From Flavobacteriaceae bacterium PS02337 (lineage in GTDB: Bacteria > Bacteroidota > Bacteroidia > Flavobacteriales > Flavobacteriaceae), in assembly GCA_029959285.1 (NCBI GenBank), contig JASCOE010000004.1, positions 124,001 to 188,000 of the forward strand: a stretch of 64,000 nucleotides of DNA. Direction: 5' to 3'. Position 1 is the stretch's first letter; each line of letters begins with the position of its first letter. The position numbers were made by a program, and so were the translations under genes. Of this stretch, positions 49,977 to 58,979 are shown piece by piece. The notes beneath the pieces are model-generated. The model saw only the letters and a program-made list of their open reading frames with translations, did no database searches and was not told the DNA's origin.

Positions 49977-51068
49977 ATGAAAAATTTTACCATTTATTTA
50001 TTTCTCTTAGTTTTCTTATTCGTTACTAAAGTAGTGGGACAAGAAACTTTTGAGAACAAAGCGAAAACAATTGCTGTTGCTATCGAAAAGATAACGAATG
50101 AAGAAAAAGCAGCTTTAAAAAAGGAAGTTGACGAGGTCAATAACCAATTAGTAGAAGGAACAATTTCAAAAGAAGAAGCAGAAAAAAAGAAAAAAGAGTT
50201 TGCAGAAAAAAGAGCTCGTAATATTGAAAATAGAGTTGCCATTGAACAGGAAAAATTACAAGAATTAGTTCAAGAAAAAGTAGACGGCAAAGTCAATTAT
50301 AATAAAGAAAAAGGAGGAACTGTTTTGTTAATTGGAACTAGCGGTGATTCAATCGGCGCAAATAAAACTGAAATAAAAATTCCTGCAATGAAAGTATACG
50401 ATGGGAATGATGATAAAATAAAAAGAGAATCTAAAAGAACCACTTCTCAGTTTGTGTTTGCAATGGGTTTAAACAGCACAATGATTGACGGTAAGCTTCA
50501 GGATTCCAATTATAACTTTATCGGATCACATTTTTACGAATGGGGTTTGACTTTTAATTCCAGAATTTTAAACGACAATAATTTACTGCATGCTAAATAC
50601 GGACTTTCGTTGATGTATAACAATCTTCGACCAACAGATAATCGCAGTTTTGTTGTAAATGGTGATCAGACAGATTTAGTAACAAATCCGATACATTTAA
50701 AAGAATCTCGTTTTAGAAATGTGTATTTAGTGGCGCCAGTGCATTTAGAATTTGATTTTTCGAAAGATGGAAATCATGACGGCAAAACATATTTTAGAAC
50801 ACATAGAGGATTTCGAATGGGATTTGGAGGATATGCAGGAATCAATGTAAAATCGAAACAGATTTTGAAATTTGAAGACAATGATTATAAAACAACACAA
50901 AAGACCAAAGGCGATTATAATGTAAATAATTTCGTTTACGGATTGAGTTCTTATATTGGTTATAAAGAAATAAGCTTGTATATGAAATATGATTTAAATC
51001 CAGTTTTTAAAAATAATACTGTTGATGAAAATAATATTTCGTTAGGTATTCGATTCGATTTCAATTAA
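49977..51068 (+). CDS. outer membrane beta-barrel protein with coiled-coil stalk
   Basis: 363 residues with a signal peptide (LFLLVFLFVTKVVGQ). Residues about 30-105 are a charged coiled coil (EEAEKKKKEFAEKRARN), then short Gly/Thr-rich link, and the C-terminal 220 or so residues are a small barrel (FVFAMGLNSTM, FRMGFGGYAGINV, and the closing ISLGIRFDFN ending in Asn after Phe). It is the third gene of the sigma operon, a common arrangement where the sigma factor responds to the state of an envelope protein. The function is not known. Confidence 0.75.
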   Translation: MKNFTIYLFLLVFLFVTKVVGQETFENKAKTIAVAIEKITNEEKAALKKEVDEVNNQLVEGTISKEEAEKKKKEFAEKRARNIENRVAIEQEKLQELVQEKVDGKVNYNKEKGGTVLLIGTSGDSIGANKTEIKIPAMKVYDGNDDKIKRESKRTTSQFVFAMGLNSTMIDGKLQDSNYNFIGSHFYEWGLTFNSRILNDNNLLHAKYGLSLMYNNLRPTDNRSFVVNGDQTDLVTNPIHLKESRFRNVYLVAPVHLEFDFSKDGNHDGKTYFRTHRGFRMGFGGYAGINVKSKQILKFEDNDYKTTQKTKGDYNVNNFVYGLSSYIGYKEISLYMKYDLNPVFKNNTVDENNISLGIRFDFN

Positions 51069-51092
51069 GAAGAAAATTAAGTTTAGTTAGTA

Positions 51093-51122
51093 AAAAAAGC
51101 ATCTCCGTCGAGATGCTTTTTT
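51093..51122 (+). terminator. terminator of the sigma operon
   Basis: AAAAAAGCATCTC / GAGATGCTTTTTT with loop CGTC. Confidence 0.85.
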
Positions 51123-51157
51123 GTTTAAAAATGATTAAAATTACGATAGGATTTACG

Positions 51158-51165
51158 TATTTTTG
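51158..51165 (+). promoter_or_regulatory. promoter box of dnaG
   Basis: TATTTTTG, 31 bases before the TTG start. Confidence 0.5.
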
Positions 51166-51196
51166 CAAGCTCTCAACTCTTAAAATTTAGTACACT

Positions 51197-53263
51197 TTGA
51201 TTTCACAAAATACCATAGATTCTGTTTTTGAAACTGCTCGAGTAGAGGAGGTTATCGGTGATTTTGTGAATTTGAAACGTGCAGGAAGTAATTTTAAAGG
51301 TCTGAGTCCGTTCTCAGATGAGCGTTCTCCTTCGTTCATGGTTTCGCCTGCAAAAGGAATTTGGAAAGATTTTAGTACGGGAAAAGGTGGGAATTCTGTA
51401 AAGTTTTTAATGGAACATTCGCAGTTTACTTATCCAGAAGCTATTCGATATTTAGCCAAAAAATACAATATCGAAATTGAAGAAACCGAACAGTCTGAAG
51501 CGGAAAAAGCAAATACAGATATTCGCGAAAGTATGTATTTGGTTTCTGAATTTGCTGCCAAATATTTTCAAGATGTTTTGGTTAATTCTGAAGAAGGAAA
51601 AGCAATTGGTTTGTCTTATTTTAAAGAAAGAGGATTTACAAACGAAACCATCAAAAAATTTAATTTAGGATACTCTCCAGAAACTTGGGATGCTTTGACG
51701 AAAGAAGCCTTAGGGAAAGGTTATAAATTAGAATTTTTAGAAAGTACAGGTTTAACCATTGCGAGAGAAGACCGTCCGTTTGACCGATTTAAAGGTCGTG
51801 TAATGTTCCCGATTCAAAGTATGTCTGGACGTGTTTTAGGTTTTGGTGGACGTATTTTAACGAATGATAAAAAAGCAGCAAAATACCTGAATTCGCCAGA
51901 AAGTGATATTTACCATAAAAGTAAAGTCCTTTACGGAATTTATCATGCGAAACAATCAATCGCCAAACAAAACAATTGTTATTTGGTTGAAGGTTACACC
52001 GATGTAATTCAGTTTAGTCAAGCTGGAATAGAAAATGTTGTGGCTTCGTCTGGAACAGCTTTAACGCCAGATCAGATTCGTTTGATAAATCGTTTGACAA
52101 GAAATATCACAGTTCTTTTTGACGGAGATGCCGCTGGTTTACGTGCATCCATTCGAGGAATCGATTTGATTCTGGAAGAAGGAATGAATGTGAGAGTTTG
52201 TTCTTTTCCTGACGGAGAAGATCCAGACAGTTTCGCCCGAAAAAACTCTCACGATGATTTAGTAGCTTATTTAGAAAACAACAGTAAAGATTTTATACAG
52301 TTTAAAGCTTCGATCTTAATGGGCGAAGCGAAAAACGATCCGATAAAAAAGGCCGATTTGATTCGTGATATGGTTACGAGTATTTCTAAAATACCAGATC
52401 GTATTCAGCGTGAAGTTTATATACAAGAATGTGCTCGAATTATGGAGATTTCGGAACAGGTTTTGGTGAGTACTTTAGCGCAATTGATTCAGAAAGATAT
52501 TGCCGAAGCGAATAAAAAGCAAAAACAAGAACAAAAGCCTTTTGAGGTTCATAGAAATCAGCCTCCACAAGCAGGAACTTTTTCAGGAGGAGATCCCGAA
52601 GATCCAAGAAATGGACCGCCAGATGATTATCCAGGCGAACCAGGATTTTATCCGCAAGAGCAAACTCAAAAAGTTGATATTTTATATGGTTTTGAAAGAA
52701 AGATCATAGAAATTCTACTATTATATGGAAGTGTCGTTGAAAATTTTGAAGATGTTTTCTTAAAAGCAGATGAAGAAGGAAATGTAAAAGAAGTTTCTGA
52801 AAAACGCGAATATAAAGTATTTGAAAAAATTTATTTAAGCCTTCAGGAAGATGAGGTAGAGCTTTCAAATTCTTTGTTTAAGAATATTTATAACAATATT
52901 ATTGATTTCTATAATCAAAATGAAACCTTTAGTTTAGATAAATATTTAATGCATTTGGAACCTGAATTTGCTCAAGAGGTAACCAATATTTTGATGGAAG
53001 ATGAAAGATTAACCATTCATAATTGGGAAGGGCAAAATATTTTTCCAAAACATAAAAAAGAAACAATAGAATTGAATGTTTCTGATACTATTTTCTCCAT
53101 GCGCTGGTATTTGGTTTCTGGAATTATAGCAGAATTGAAAAATTCGTTATTGAACGATCCGCAGGAAGATAATTCGGAAGTTTTAAGTATGGTTGTTGAT
53201 TATTCTAAATTGCTGAATAATTTTTCTAAGAAATTAGGACGTGTAGTAGTCCCTTATCACTAA
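51197..53263 (+). CDS. dnaG: DNA primase
   Basis: 688 residues from a TTG start (MISQNTIDSVFETARVEEVI). Primes lagging-strand synthesis. The N-terminal zinc-ribbon region is present as a fold but has lost its ligands: where CxxH and CxxC are expected, the sequence reads LSPFS (37-40) and KDFST (58-61), so no zinc can be bound. The TOPRIM domain is intact: CYLVEGYTDVIQF (E265) and VLFDGDAAG. A Pro/Gly-rich linker (about 450-490) joins the C-terminal part, which touches the helicase. Single-gene unit with promoter box and terminator. Confidence 0.96.
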   Translation: MISQNTIDSVFETARVEEVIGDFVNLKRAGSNFKGLSPFSDERSPSFMVSPAKGIWKDFSTGKGGNSVKFLMEHSQFTYPEAIRYLAKKYNIEIEETEQSEAEKANTDIRESMYLVSEFAAKYFQDVLVNSEEGKAIGLSYFKERGFTNETIKKFNLGYSPETWDALTKEALGKGYKLEFLESTGLTIAREDRPFDRFKGRVMFPIQSMSGRVLGFGGRILTNDKKAAKYLNSPESDIYHKSKVLYGIYHAKQSIAKQNNCYLVEGYTDVIQFSQAGIENVVASSGTALTPDQIRLINRLTRNITVLFDGDAAGLRASIRGIDLILEEGMNVRVCSFPDGEDPDSFARKNSHDDLVAYLENNSKDFIQFKASILMGEAKNDPIKKADLIRDMVTSISKIPDRIQREVYIQECARIMEISEQVLVSTLAQLIQKDIAEANKKQKQEQKPFEVHRNQPPQAGTFSGGDPEDPRNGPPDDYPGEPGFYPQEQTQKVDILYGFERKIIEILLLYGSVVENFEDVFLKADEEGNVKEVSEKREYKVFEKIYLSLQEDEVELSNSLFKNIYNNIIDFYNQNETFSLDKYLMHLEPEFAQEVTNILMEDERLTIHNWEGQNIFPKHKKETIELNVSDTIFSMRWYLVSGIIAELKNSLLNDPQEDNSEVLSMVVDYSKLLNNFSKKLGRVVVPYH

Positions 53264-53269
53264 AAAGAA

Positions 53270-53311
53270 AAAACTCTATCTAATTTGATAAGTCAAAATA
53301 GATAGAGTTTT
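53270..53311. terminator. bidirectional terminator
   Basis: AAAACTCTATCTA / TAGATAGAGTTTT between convergent dnaG and the response regulator gene. Confidence 0.8.
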
Positions 53312-53357
53312 ATAAAGATTGTCGATTTTCTTAAAGATTAAGATTTTCGAATTTTAA

Positions 53358-53987
53358 TTAAATAATTTCTAAAGTCTTCGCTTTGTTAACCAAGTCAACT
53401 AAATTAGTAACATTCAATTTAGTCAATAATCTCAGTTTGTAAGTACTGATCGTTTTTTCGTTCAGATTTAAGATTTTAGAGATTTCGTTGTTTTTCTTAC
53501 CATCACTTAAATAACGTAAAACCTCGATTTCACGGTTAGAAAGTTTTCTGTACAGACGCTCGCTTTTGCTTTGTTTCGCAATAAGTGCCATGTTTTTGCG
53601 TACTGTTTCGTTGATGATAATTTTTCCTTCGTGTACTTTAATAATAGAATGACCTAATGTTTCAAGTTTTTCTGTTTTGTGTACATACCCAGAAACTCCT
53701 GCCTTAATTGCATTTGGAGCGTACATTTGCTCAGCAAGATCACTGAAAATAACAATTTTTGTTTTTGGGAAATTTTTCAAGATTGACTTGATTTCAAAGA
53801 TACTCGAGAGACCTTCTAGTTCTAAATCTAATATTAGAATGTCGATTTCCTTCGTCTGAAGGATATCTCTAACCATTGAAAAATTGCCGACATTGGCAAC
53901 AATTGAAATTTGATCGTGGTCTTTGAAGTAAGACTTAACGCCAAAGTGCGTAACAGGATGATTGTCTGCTAGACATACTTTAATCAT
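53358..53987 (-). CDS. LuxR/NarL-type response regulator
   Basis: 209 residues: receiver domain (1-125; acidic pocket at D8 in CLADNH, phosphorylation site D54 in ILILDLELEG, and Lys in GYVHKTEK) and a C-terminal LuxR-type helix-turn-helix (about 145-209; LSNREIEVLRYLSDGKKNNEISKIL). It binds DNA as a dimer when phosphorylated. No histidine kinase is encoded beside it, so its partner must be elsewhere. Single-gene unit. Confidence 0.93.
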   Translation of the reverse strand: MIKVCLADNHPVTHFGVKSYFKDHDQISIVANVGNFSMVRDILQTKEIDILILDLELEGLSSIFEIKSILKNFPKTKIVIFSDLAEQMYAPNAIKAGVSGYVHKTEKLETLGHSIIKVHEGKIIINETVRKNMALIAKQSKSERLYRKLSNREIEVLRYLSDGKKNNEISKILNLNEKTISTYKLRLLTKLNVTNLVDLVNKAKTLEII

Positions 53988-54079
53988 AATTTTTACCTTT
54001 TTTAGAATTGTTCATGTTTTTGGAACTGTAAAATTAATAAATAAATTCTGTAGTTTATAGCTGACAAATGTTAAAAAAA

Positions 54080-54886
54080 TTATTTTAACGTTTTTGGTAT
54101 ATCACAAACAGGAATTGGATCCATTTTGTGCTTGTTATTGGTGTTTAGTCGTTTATAAATTTCGAAGACAGATTTTTCTCTCCCTTCAAAGTCAGCCACC
54201 GTCTTTCCTGACTCTGCGGCTAACATTGCCCATTCTAATTCGTCGTAACTTGCTCCTAATTGGTCTTCGTCGGTACGATTATCGCCAAATAATCCATCGG
54301 TAGGTGCCGCTGTTAAAATTGATTGTGGAATTTGCAAAAATTCTCCTAAAGCGTATACATCTGATTTCATTAAATCAGCAATTGGACTCAAATCGACACC
54401 GCCATCTCCATATTTTGTATAAAAACCTACGCCAAAATCTTCCACTTTGTTTCCAGTTCCGGCAACAAGCAAACCATGAATTCCAGCTAAATAATATAAA
54501 GAAGTCATTCTAATGCGTGCACGTGTGTTGGCTAATGCTAAATTTACTTTTGCAGTGTCATCTGTTGCAGGAACCGCACTTTTAAAAGATTCGAAAACTC
54601 CAGTTAAATCAGTTTGAACATCTGAAACATTCGGAAAACGCTTTTTCAATTGATCAATATGTTCTCTTCCTCTCGAAACTTGGCTTTCTGCCTGATGTAT
54701 TGGCATTTCTACACATAAAACTTTCAGTCCTGTCTGCGCGCATAAAGTTGATGTTACTGCAGAATCTACACCTCCGGAGATTCCGATTACAAAACCGTTT
54801 ACTTTTGCATTGTTAGCGTAGTTCTTTAACCACTCGACAATGTGCGTATTTACTTTTTCTGTCTGAATTGTGCTTTTTTTAGCCAT
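54080..54886 (-). CDS. nadE: NH3-dependent NAD synthetase
   Basis: 268 residues, the size of the ammonia-using enzymes with no glutaminase domain. The ATP pyrophosphatase loop is GISGGVDSAVTSTL (38-51). Other family marks are GTGNKVEDFGVGFYTKYGDGGVDLSPIADL (in parts, about 142-171) and the C-terminal NKHKMDPIPVCDIP. It converts nicotinate adenine dinucleotide to NAD+. Divergent from gldB, with about 100 bases between. Confidence 0.95.
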   Translation of the reverse strand: MAKKSTIQTEKVNTHIVEWLKNYANNAKVNGFVIGISGGVDSAVTSTLCAQTGLKVLCVEMPIHQAESQVSRGREHIDQLKKRFPNVSDVQTDLTGVFESFKSAVPATDDTAKVNLALANTRARIRMTSLYYLAGIHGLLVAGTGNKVEDFGVGFYTKYGDGGVDLSPIADLMKSDVYALGEFLQIPQSILTAAPTDGLFGDNRTDEDQLGASYDELEWAMLAAESGKTVADFEGREKSVFEIYKRLNTNNKHKMDPIPVCDIPKTLK

Positions 54887-54915
54887 AATAGTTTAAGTTT
54901 TAAAGTACAGGGATG

Positions 54916-54923
54916 TATATTTG
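54916..54923 (+). promoter_or_regulatory. promoter box of gldB
   Basis: TATATTTG, 62 bases before the gldB start, in the shared upstream region with nadE. Confidence 0.5.
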
Positions 54924-54985
54924 CAGAATTATTTTGAGTATGCAACTACTTTAAATTCTGATAACACAAATCTAATTAAAATAAA

Positions 54986-55945
54986 ATGAAAATTTATCGC
55001 TTTGCAGTGGTTCTATGCCTGTTTTTTTTGTCCTGCAACCAAAAAAGTAAGGTTGAAAAAGAAGTAGAAGAAATCCCTGTTGATGTTAAAGTGGAACGTT
55101 TTGATAAGATGTTTTTTGAAACTAAACCTCAAGACCTTGCGCAGGTAAAAAAACAATATCCATTCTTTTTTCCTGCAGGTAATGATGATAGTGTCTGGCT
55201 GCAAAAAATGAACGATCCGATCTGGAAAGAAGTTTATGATGAAGTACAGAAAAAATACAGCAATTTTGAACCTGTTCACAAAGAATTTGATGCACTTTTT
55301 CAACACGTAAAATATTATTTTCCTAAAACGAAAACGCCAAAAGTAATTACAGTTATTGGTGAAATGGATTATAATGCAAAAGCAATTTACGCAGATAGTC
55401 TGGTAATTGTGGCGCTGGAATTGTATTTAGGAAAAGAACATAAGTTTTATGAGTTTCCCAATTATTTGAAACAAAATTTTGAAGAAAGACAGATTATGCC
55501 AGACGTGGTTTCTAGTTTTTCTTACCGAAATATTCCAGATTCTCCAGATAGAAGTCTGGTAGCTCAAATGGTTTTTGAAGGAAAACAGCTTTATGCAAAA
55601 GATTTGCTGATTCCAGATTATACAGATGCAGAAAAAATGGGCTATACGCCTGAACAAATAAAATGGTGTGAAGAAAATGAAGCGTATATGTGGCGATATT
55701 TCATAGAAAATGAAATGCTTTACAGCGACGATCCAAAATTGAGAACACGATTTATAATGCCTGCGCCTTTTTCTAAATTCTTTTTAGAGATCGATAACGA
55801 TTCTCCAGGAAGAGTAGGAGCTTGGATTGGCTGGCAAATGGTACGTTCTTACATGAAAAACAATAATAATGTTTCTTTGGCAGATTTATTTAAAACAGAT
55901 GCGAAAGAAATCTTCGAAAAATCAAAATATAAACCTAAAAAATAA
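54986..55945 (+). CDS. gldB: gliding motility lipoprotein GldB
   Basis: 319 residues. Lipobox LCLFFLSC (acylated Cys at 17), then a charged segment and a mostly helical domain with the family pieces VDVKVERFDKMFFET, YPFFFPAGNDD, DYNAKAIYADSLVIVALELYLGKEH (in parts) and MPAPFSKFFLEIDNDSPGRVGAWIGWQMVRSYM. In F. johnsoniae GldB is needed for gliding and the type IX machinery, anchored in a membrane. It overlaps the next gene by one base (TAATG), giving the known gldBC pair. Confidence 0.95.
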   Translation: MKIYRFAVVLCLFFLSCNQKSKVEKEVEEIPVDVKVERFDKMFFETKPQDLAQVKKQYPFFFPAGNDDSVWLQKMNDPIWKEVYDEVQKKYSNFEPVHKEFDALFQHVKYYFPKTKTPKVITVIGEMDYNAKAIYADSLVIVALELYLGKEHKFYEFPNYLKQNFEERQIMPDVVSSFSYRNIPDSPDRSLVAQMVFEGKQLYAKDLLIPDYTDAEKMGYTPEQIKWCEENEAYMWRYFIENEMLYSDDPKLRTRFIMPAPFSKFFLEIDNDSPGRVGAWIGWQMVRSYMKNNNNVSLADLFKTDAKEIFEKSKYKPKK

Positions 55946-56277
55946 TGGCAAATATAAACTCAGAGATAAGATTCAATGTTGAATTAGACGAAAACCGTGT
56001 TCCAGAAAAATTAACGTGGAGCGCGCAAGATGGCGGTGTGCAGGCTGAAGAAGCAAAAGCAATTATGCTGTCTATTTGGGATAGTAAAGCGAAAGAAACA
56101 ATGCGTATCGATTTATGGACAAAAGACATGCCTGTAGACGAAATGAAGATTTTCTTTCATCAAACATTAGTAGCAATGGCAGATACTTTTAAACGTGCAA
56201 CAGACGACGAAAAGATGTCTGATACGATGAAAGATTTTTGCGATTATTTTGCTGAGAAATTGGAATTGACAAAATAA
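55945..56277 (+). CDS. gldC: gliding motility protein GldC
   Basis: 110 residues. The known GldC pattern is complete: NSEIRFNVELDENRVPEKLTW, SAQDGGVQAEEAKAIMLSIWD, then MRIDLWTKDMPVDEMKIFFHQTLVAMADTF (in parts). No signal peptide, so cytoplasmic. It strengthens gliding in F. johnsoniae but is not strictly needed. One-base overlap with gldB. Confidence 0.95.
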   Translation: MANINSEIRFNVELDENRVPEKLTWSAQDGGVQAEEAKAIMLSIWDSKAKETMRIDLWTKDMPVDEMKIFFHQTLVAMADTFKRATDDEKMSDTMKDFCDYFAEKLELTK

Positions 56278-56296
56278 ACAGAAAAGTTTAAACAAT

Positions 56297-56353
56297 AAAA
56301 AATCTCAAATTCCTCCCGAAGTCTCGGGATTAGATTGGAATTTGGGATTTTTT
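56297..56353 (+). terminator. terminator of gldBC with an inner hairpin
   Basis: Outer stem AATCTCAAATTCC / GGAATTTGGGATT, with an inner hairpin TCCCGA-agtc-TCGGGA in its loop, then T-run. Confidence 0.75.
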
Positions 56354-56423
56354 CGTATTTTAGAATAAATTAAATATTAGAACTGAAAAGTGTTTGTAAA
56401 ATCGTTTAAGTAAAATAAATAGT

Positions 56424-57095
56424 ATGTTGTTTCCTTTTATTGTAAGTCTTATTGGGCTATTTTTTTTACTTGCAAATGCAATACGGTTTTATGTAACTTG
56501 CAAGCAAAGAGATGCGTTGTATCGCATTTTAACGGCGTATTTGGTTCTTTTGTTTTGTGTCGAACTGCTTTGTAATATAATCGGATTCCTTTATCCAAAT
56601 TCAAACTTTTTTCTTTCACATTATTACTTCAATTTTCAATTTATATCGTTAAGCTTATTTTTTTACACTTCTTTTACAAACAAAATATTAAAGAGAATTA
56701 TACTAATTGTGCTGGTTTCGGTATTGCTTTTTTTAGGCTTGCAATATTATAATGATCCCGCGCTTTACTGGAAATTTAATTTGATTGAAGTTGCAATAAC
56801 TTCCATTCCGTTGCTGTTGTATGCATTTTATTTTATTCTGTCGAATTTAAAAAATGTTAAGCATGATTACTTTTATTTCTGCAACGGACTAATTATTTAC
56901 CTCACAAGTAGTGCCAGTATTTTTTTGTCTGGAAACACAGATTCGGTAATTTTTACAGAACCTTTCATATTAGATTTGTGGTTTTTTAATTCTCTATTTT
57001 ATATTCTGTACCAGATTTTAATTTATAAAGAATGGAAAGCTTTAAACTTTAGAAGAACAGCTAAAAAAAGTATTGAAAATAAAAATGCAGATTGA
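56424..57095 (+). CDS. hypothetical seven-TM membrane protein
   Basis: 223 residues with about seven membrane segments: FIVSLIGLFFLLANAI, AYLVLLFCVELLCNIIGF, FNFQFISLSLFFYTSF, RIILIVLVSVLLFLGL, VAITSIPLLLYAFYFIL, FYFCNGLIIYLTSSASIFL and LDLWFFNSLFYILYQILIY. The layout resembles N-terminal sensor domains of two-component kinases but no kinase domain follows. I do not recognise it further. It lies 146 bases after gldC, separated by a terminator. Confidence 0.65.
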   Translation: MLFPFIVSLIGLFFLLANAIRFYVTCKQRDALYRILTAYLVLLFCVELLCNIIGFLYPNSNFFLSHYYFNFQFISLSLFFYTSFTNKILKRIILIVLVSVLLFLGLQYYNDPALYWKFNLIEVAITSIPLLLYAFYFILSNLKNVKHDYFYFCNGLIIYLTSSASIFLSGNTDSVIFTEPFILDLWFFNSLFYILYQILIYKEWKALNFRRTAKKSIENKNAD

Positions 57096-57106
57096 TTTAA
57101 TCGAAT

Positions 57107-57155
57107 AAAAAAAATCCCAAATTTCAATTTAAAATTGAAATTTGGGATTTTTTTA
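57107..57155. terminator. bidirectional terminator
   Basis: Long stem AATCCCAAATTTCAATTT / AATTGAAATTTGGGATT between convergent genes. Confidence 0.85.
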
Positions 57156-57172
57156 TTGAATCTTTATTGTTT

Positions 57173-57793
57173 TTAAAAACCTGAGTTATTTTTAAATACC
57201 TCCTGATTAACAGCATCGATATAAGATAAAAGTTCTTCTTTTCCAATTGATTCTGTAGATGAGGTTACAAAATATTGAGGCATTTCGGCCCAATTGTTAG
57301 CGTACATTTGTTTTTTGTAAGCTGCAATATGAGAATCAATTTTTACTCTACTGATTTTGTCAGCTTTGGTGAAAATAATGCAAAACGGAATCTCGCTTTC
57401 TCCCATATAAGACATAAATTCAATGTCAATTTTTTGAGCTTCGTGGCGAATATCAATTAAAACAAAAGCACAAACCAGTTGTTCTCTATTTTCAAAATAA
57501 TCAGTAATAAACTGCTGAAAAACAGATTTTGTTTTTTTAGAAACTTTAGCATATCCGTAACCAGGCAAATCGACTAAAAACCAATTGTTGTTGATTTTAA
57601 AGTGATTTATTAATTGTGTTTTTCCTGGTCTTCCAGATGTTTTTGCTAAGTTTTTATGATTGGTAATCATGTTAATCAAAGATGATTTACCAACATTAGA
57701 TCGGCCTATAAATGTATATTCCGGCAGAAATTCCGTCGGGCATTTTGAAGCATCAGAATTACTGATAATAAATTCGGCGCTATTAATTTTCAT
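57173..57793 (-). CDS. engB: ribosome biogenesis GTPase EngB (YsxC/YihA)
   Basis: 206 residues. GTPase motifs in order: GRSNVGKSSLINM (G1, about 31-43), TSGRPGKTQ (G2/G3 area), VDLPGYGYAK (G3), TKADK (G4) and VTSS (G5). Members are essential and assist assembly of the 50S subunit and cell division. The alpha/beta hydrolase gene upstream runs in the same direction 43 bases away, so they may be co-transcribed. Confidence 0.96.
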   Translation of the reverse strand: MKINSAEFIISNSDASKCPTEFLPEYTFIGRSNVGKSSLINMITNHKNLAKTSGRPGKTQLINHFKINNNWFLVDLPGYGYAKVSKKTKSVFQQFITDYFENREQLVCAFVLIDIRHEAQKIDIEFMSYMGESEIPFCIIFTKADKISRVKIDSHIAAYKKQMYANNWAEMPQYFVTSSTESIGKEELLSYIDAVNQEVFKNNSGF

Positions 57794-57836
57794 GTATTTT
57801 ATTTTTTAAAACCTCCTTAAAATTGAAAGGTAGAGG

Positions 57837-58601
57837 TTATAATTTCTGCTCAGTAAGCCATTTTTCCAGAATTACATTAAATTCATCCGGATGTTCCATC
57901 ATCGCTGCGTGTCCGCATTTGTCAATCCAATATAGAGTTGAATTTGGTAATAATTTGTCAAATTCTTCTGCAACATTTGGTGGAGTTACATTGTCATTTT
58001 TGCCCCAAATAATACAAGTTTCAACATCCATTTTTGGTAAATCTTTAGCCATATTATGGCGAATTGCACTTTTGGCAATCGTCAAAGTTTTAATCAATTT
58101 GATTCGGTCATTAGCCGTTGCATAAACTTCATCAATCAATTCAGGAGTGGCGATTTTTGGATCGTAAAATACATCTTCAGCTTTCTTTTTGATGTATTCA
58201 TAATCACCTCTTCTTGGGTAACTGTCTCCCATTGCGCTTTCGTAAAGTCCAGAACTTCCGGTAATTACAAGCCCTGCGACTTTTTCGGGATAAAGTTTTG
58301 TATGGTACAAAGCGATATGTCCTCCAAGAGAATTTCCTAAAAGAATTACTTTGTCAAAACCTTTAAAAGTGATAAAGTCTTTTACATACTTAGCAAAACT
58401 CTTAACGTTTGTTTTTAGAATGCTTTGTGTATATATTGGCAAATCGGGAATAACAACTTTATATCCTTTTGTTGGGAAATATTGTGCTACACCATCAAAG
58501 TTACTTAGACCTCCCATCAACCCATGAAGAATAACGATAGGTGTACCTTCACCAGCTTCAAAATAGCTGTATTTGCCTTCTTTTTTATAGTGTTTGTCCA
58601 T
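57837..58601 (-). CDS. alpha/beta hydrolase
   Basis: 254 residues. HGLMGGLSNF (25-34, oxyanion region), GNSLGGHIALYH nucleophile elbow (Ser at about 91), WGKNDNVTPP acid region (about 195-204) and the catalytic His in DKCGHAAMMEHP (about 224-235). Not exported. The substrate is not readable; the family includes esterases and C-C hydrolases. Upstream of engB with its own promoter box. Confidence 0.9.
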   Translation of the reverse strand: MDKHYKKEGKYSYFEAGEGTPIVILHGLMGGLSNFDGVAQYFPTKGYKVVIPDLPIYTQSILKTNVKSFAKYVKDFITFKGFDKVILLGNSLGGHIALYHTKLYPEKVAGLVITGSSGLYESAMGDSYPRRGDYEYIKKKAEDVFYDPKIATPELIDEVYATANDRIKLIKTLTIAKSAIRHNMAKDLPKMDVETCIIWGKNDNVTPPNVAEEFDKLLPNSTLYWIDKCGHAAMMEHPDEFNVILEKWLTEQKL

Positions 58602-58628
58602 CTAATCTAATGCCAATTTCAATTTCGA

Positions 58629-58636
58629 CAAATATA
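58629..58636 (-). promoter_or_regulatory. promoter box of the alpha/beta hydrolase gene
   Basis: Minus-strand TATATTTG, 27 bases before the ATG. Confidence 0.55.
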
Positions 58637-58875
58637 GGGTTTAATAAATAAAAATGAATTTTTGCTGCCATTTTTTAACTAGATAATTTGAGTAGAATTT
58701 ATAATGCATTAAAAATCAGGAATTAAAGTGGTTTTTGTTAAATTATGGGAATGTTAAGAAACATGCATTATAATCAATTTTTTAAGAAAATTAGCGCATT
58801 ATTTTTTTGAATGATTAGTGTATTTATAAATCTGTTAATTAATAGTTAAGATATTGATTGATTGCTAATTATGAG

Positions 58876-58934
58876 AAGTGGTAGCAAAGTGGTTAAACTT
58901 ATTAACAAAGTGGTATAAAGTGGTAAAATGTGGT
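58876..58934 (+). promoter_or_regulatory. GTGGT repeat array, likely MraZ operator
   Basis: Five copies of (A)AAGTGGT or ATGTGGT at 58876, 58886, 58907, 58917 and 58927. GTGG starts are 11, 21, 10 and 10 bases apart, so all lie on one face of the helix. They end 11 bases before the mraZ -7 box. MraZ proteins bind short G-rich direct repeats upstream of their own gene in other bacteria. Confidence 0.7.
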
Positions 58935-58945
58935 ATTTTTTTTTA

Positions 58946-58953
58946 TATTTTTG
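58946..58953 (+). promoter_or_regulatory. promoter box of mraZ
   Basis: TATTTTTG, 26 bases before the TTG start; the GTGGT repeats cover the -33 area. Confidence 0.6.
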
Positions 58954-58979
58954 CTGTATAACATGTTAACTAGTTTTTT

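Noticed and set aside
58876-58934. replication origin iterons
   Set aside because: Repeat spacing is like iterons, but there is no dnaA or DnaA box nearby, and the position directly before mraZ explains them better.
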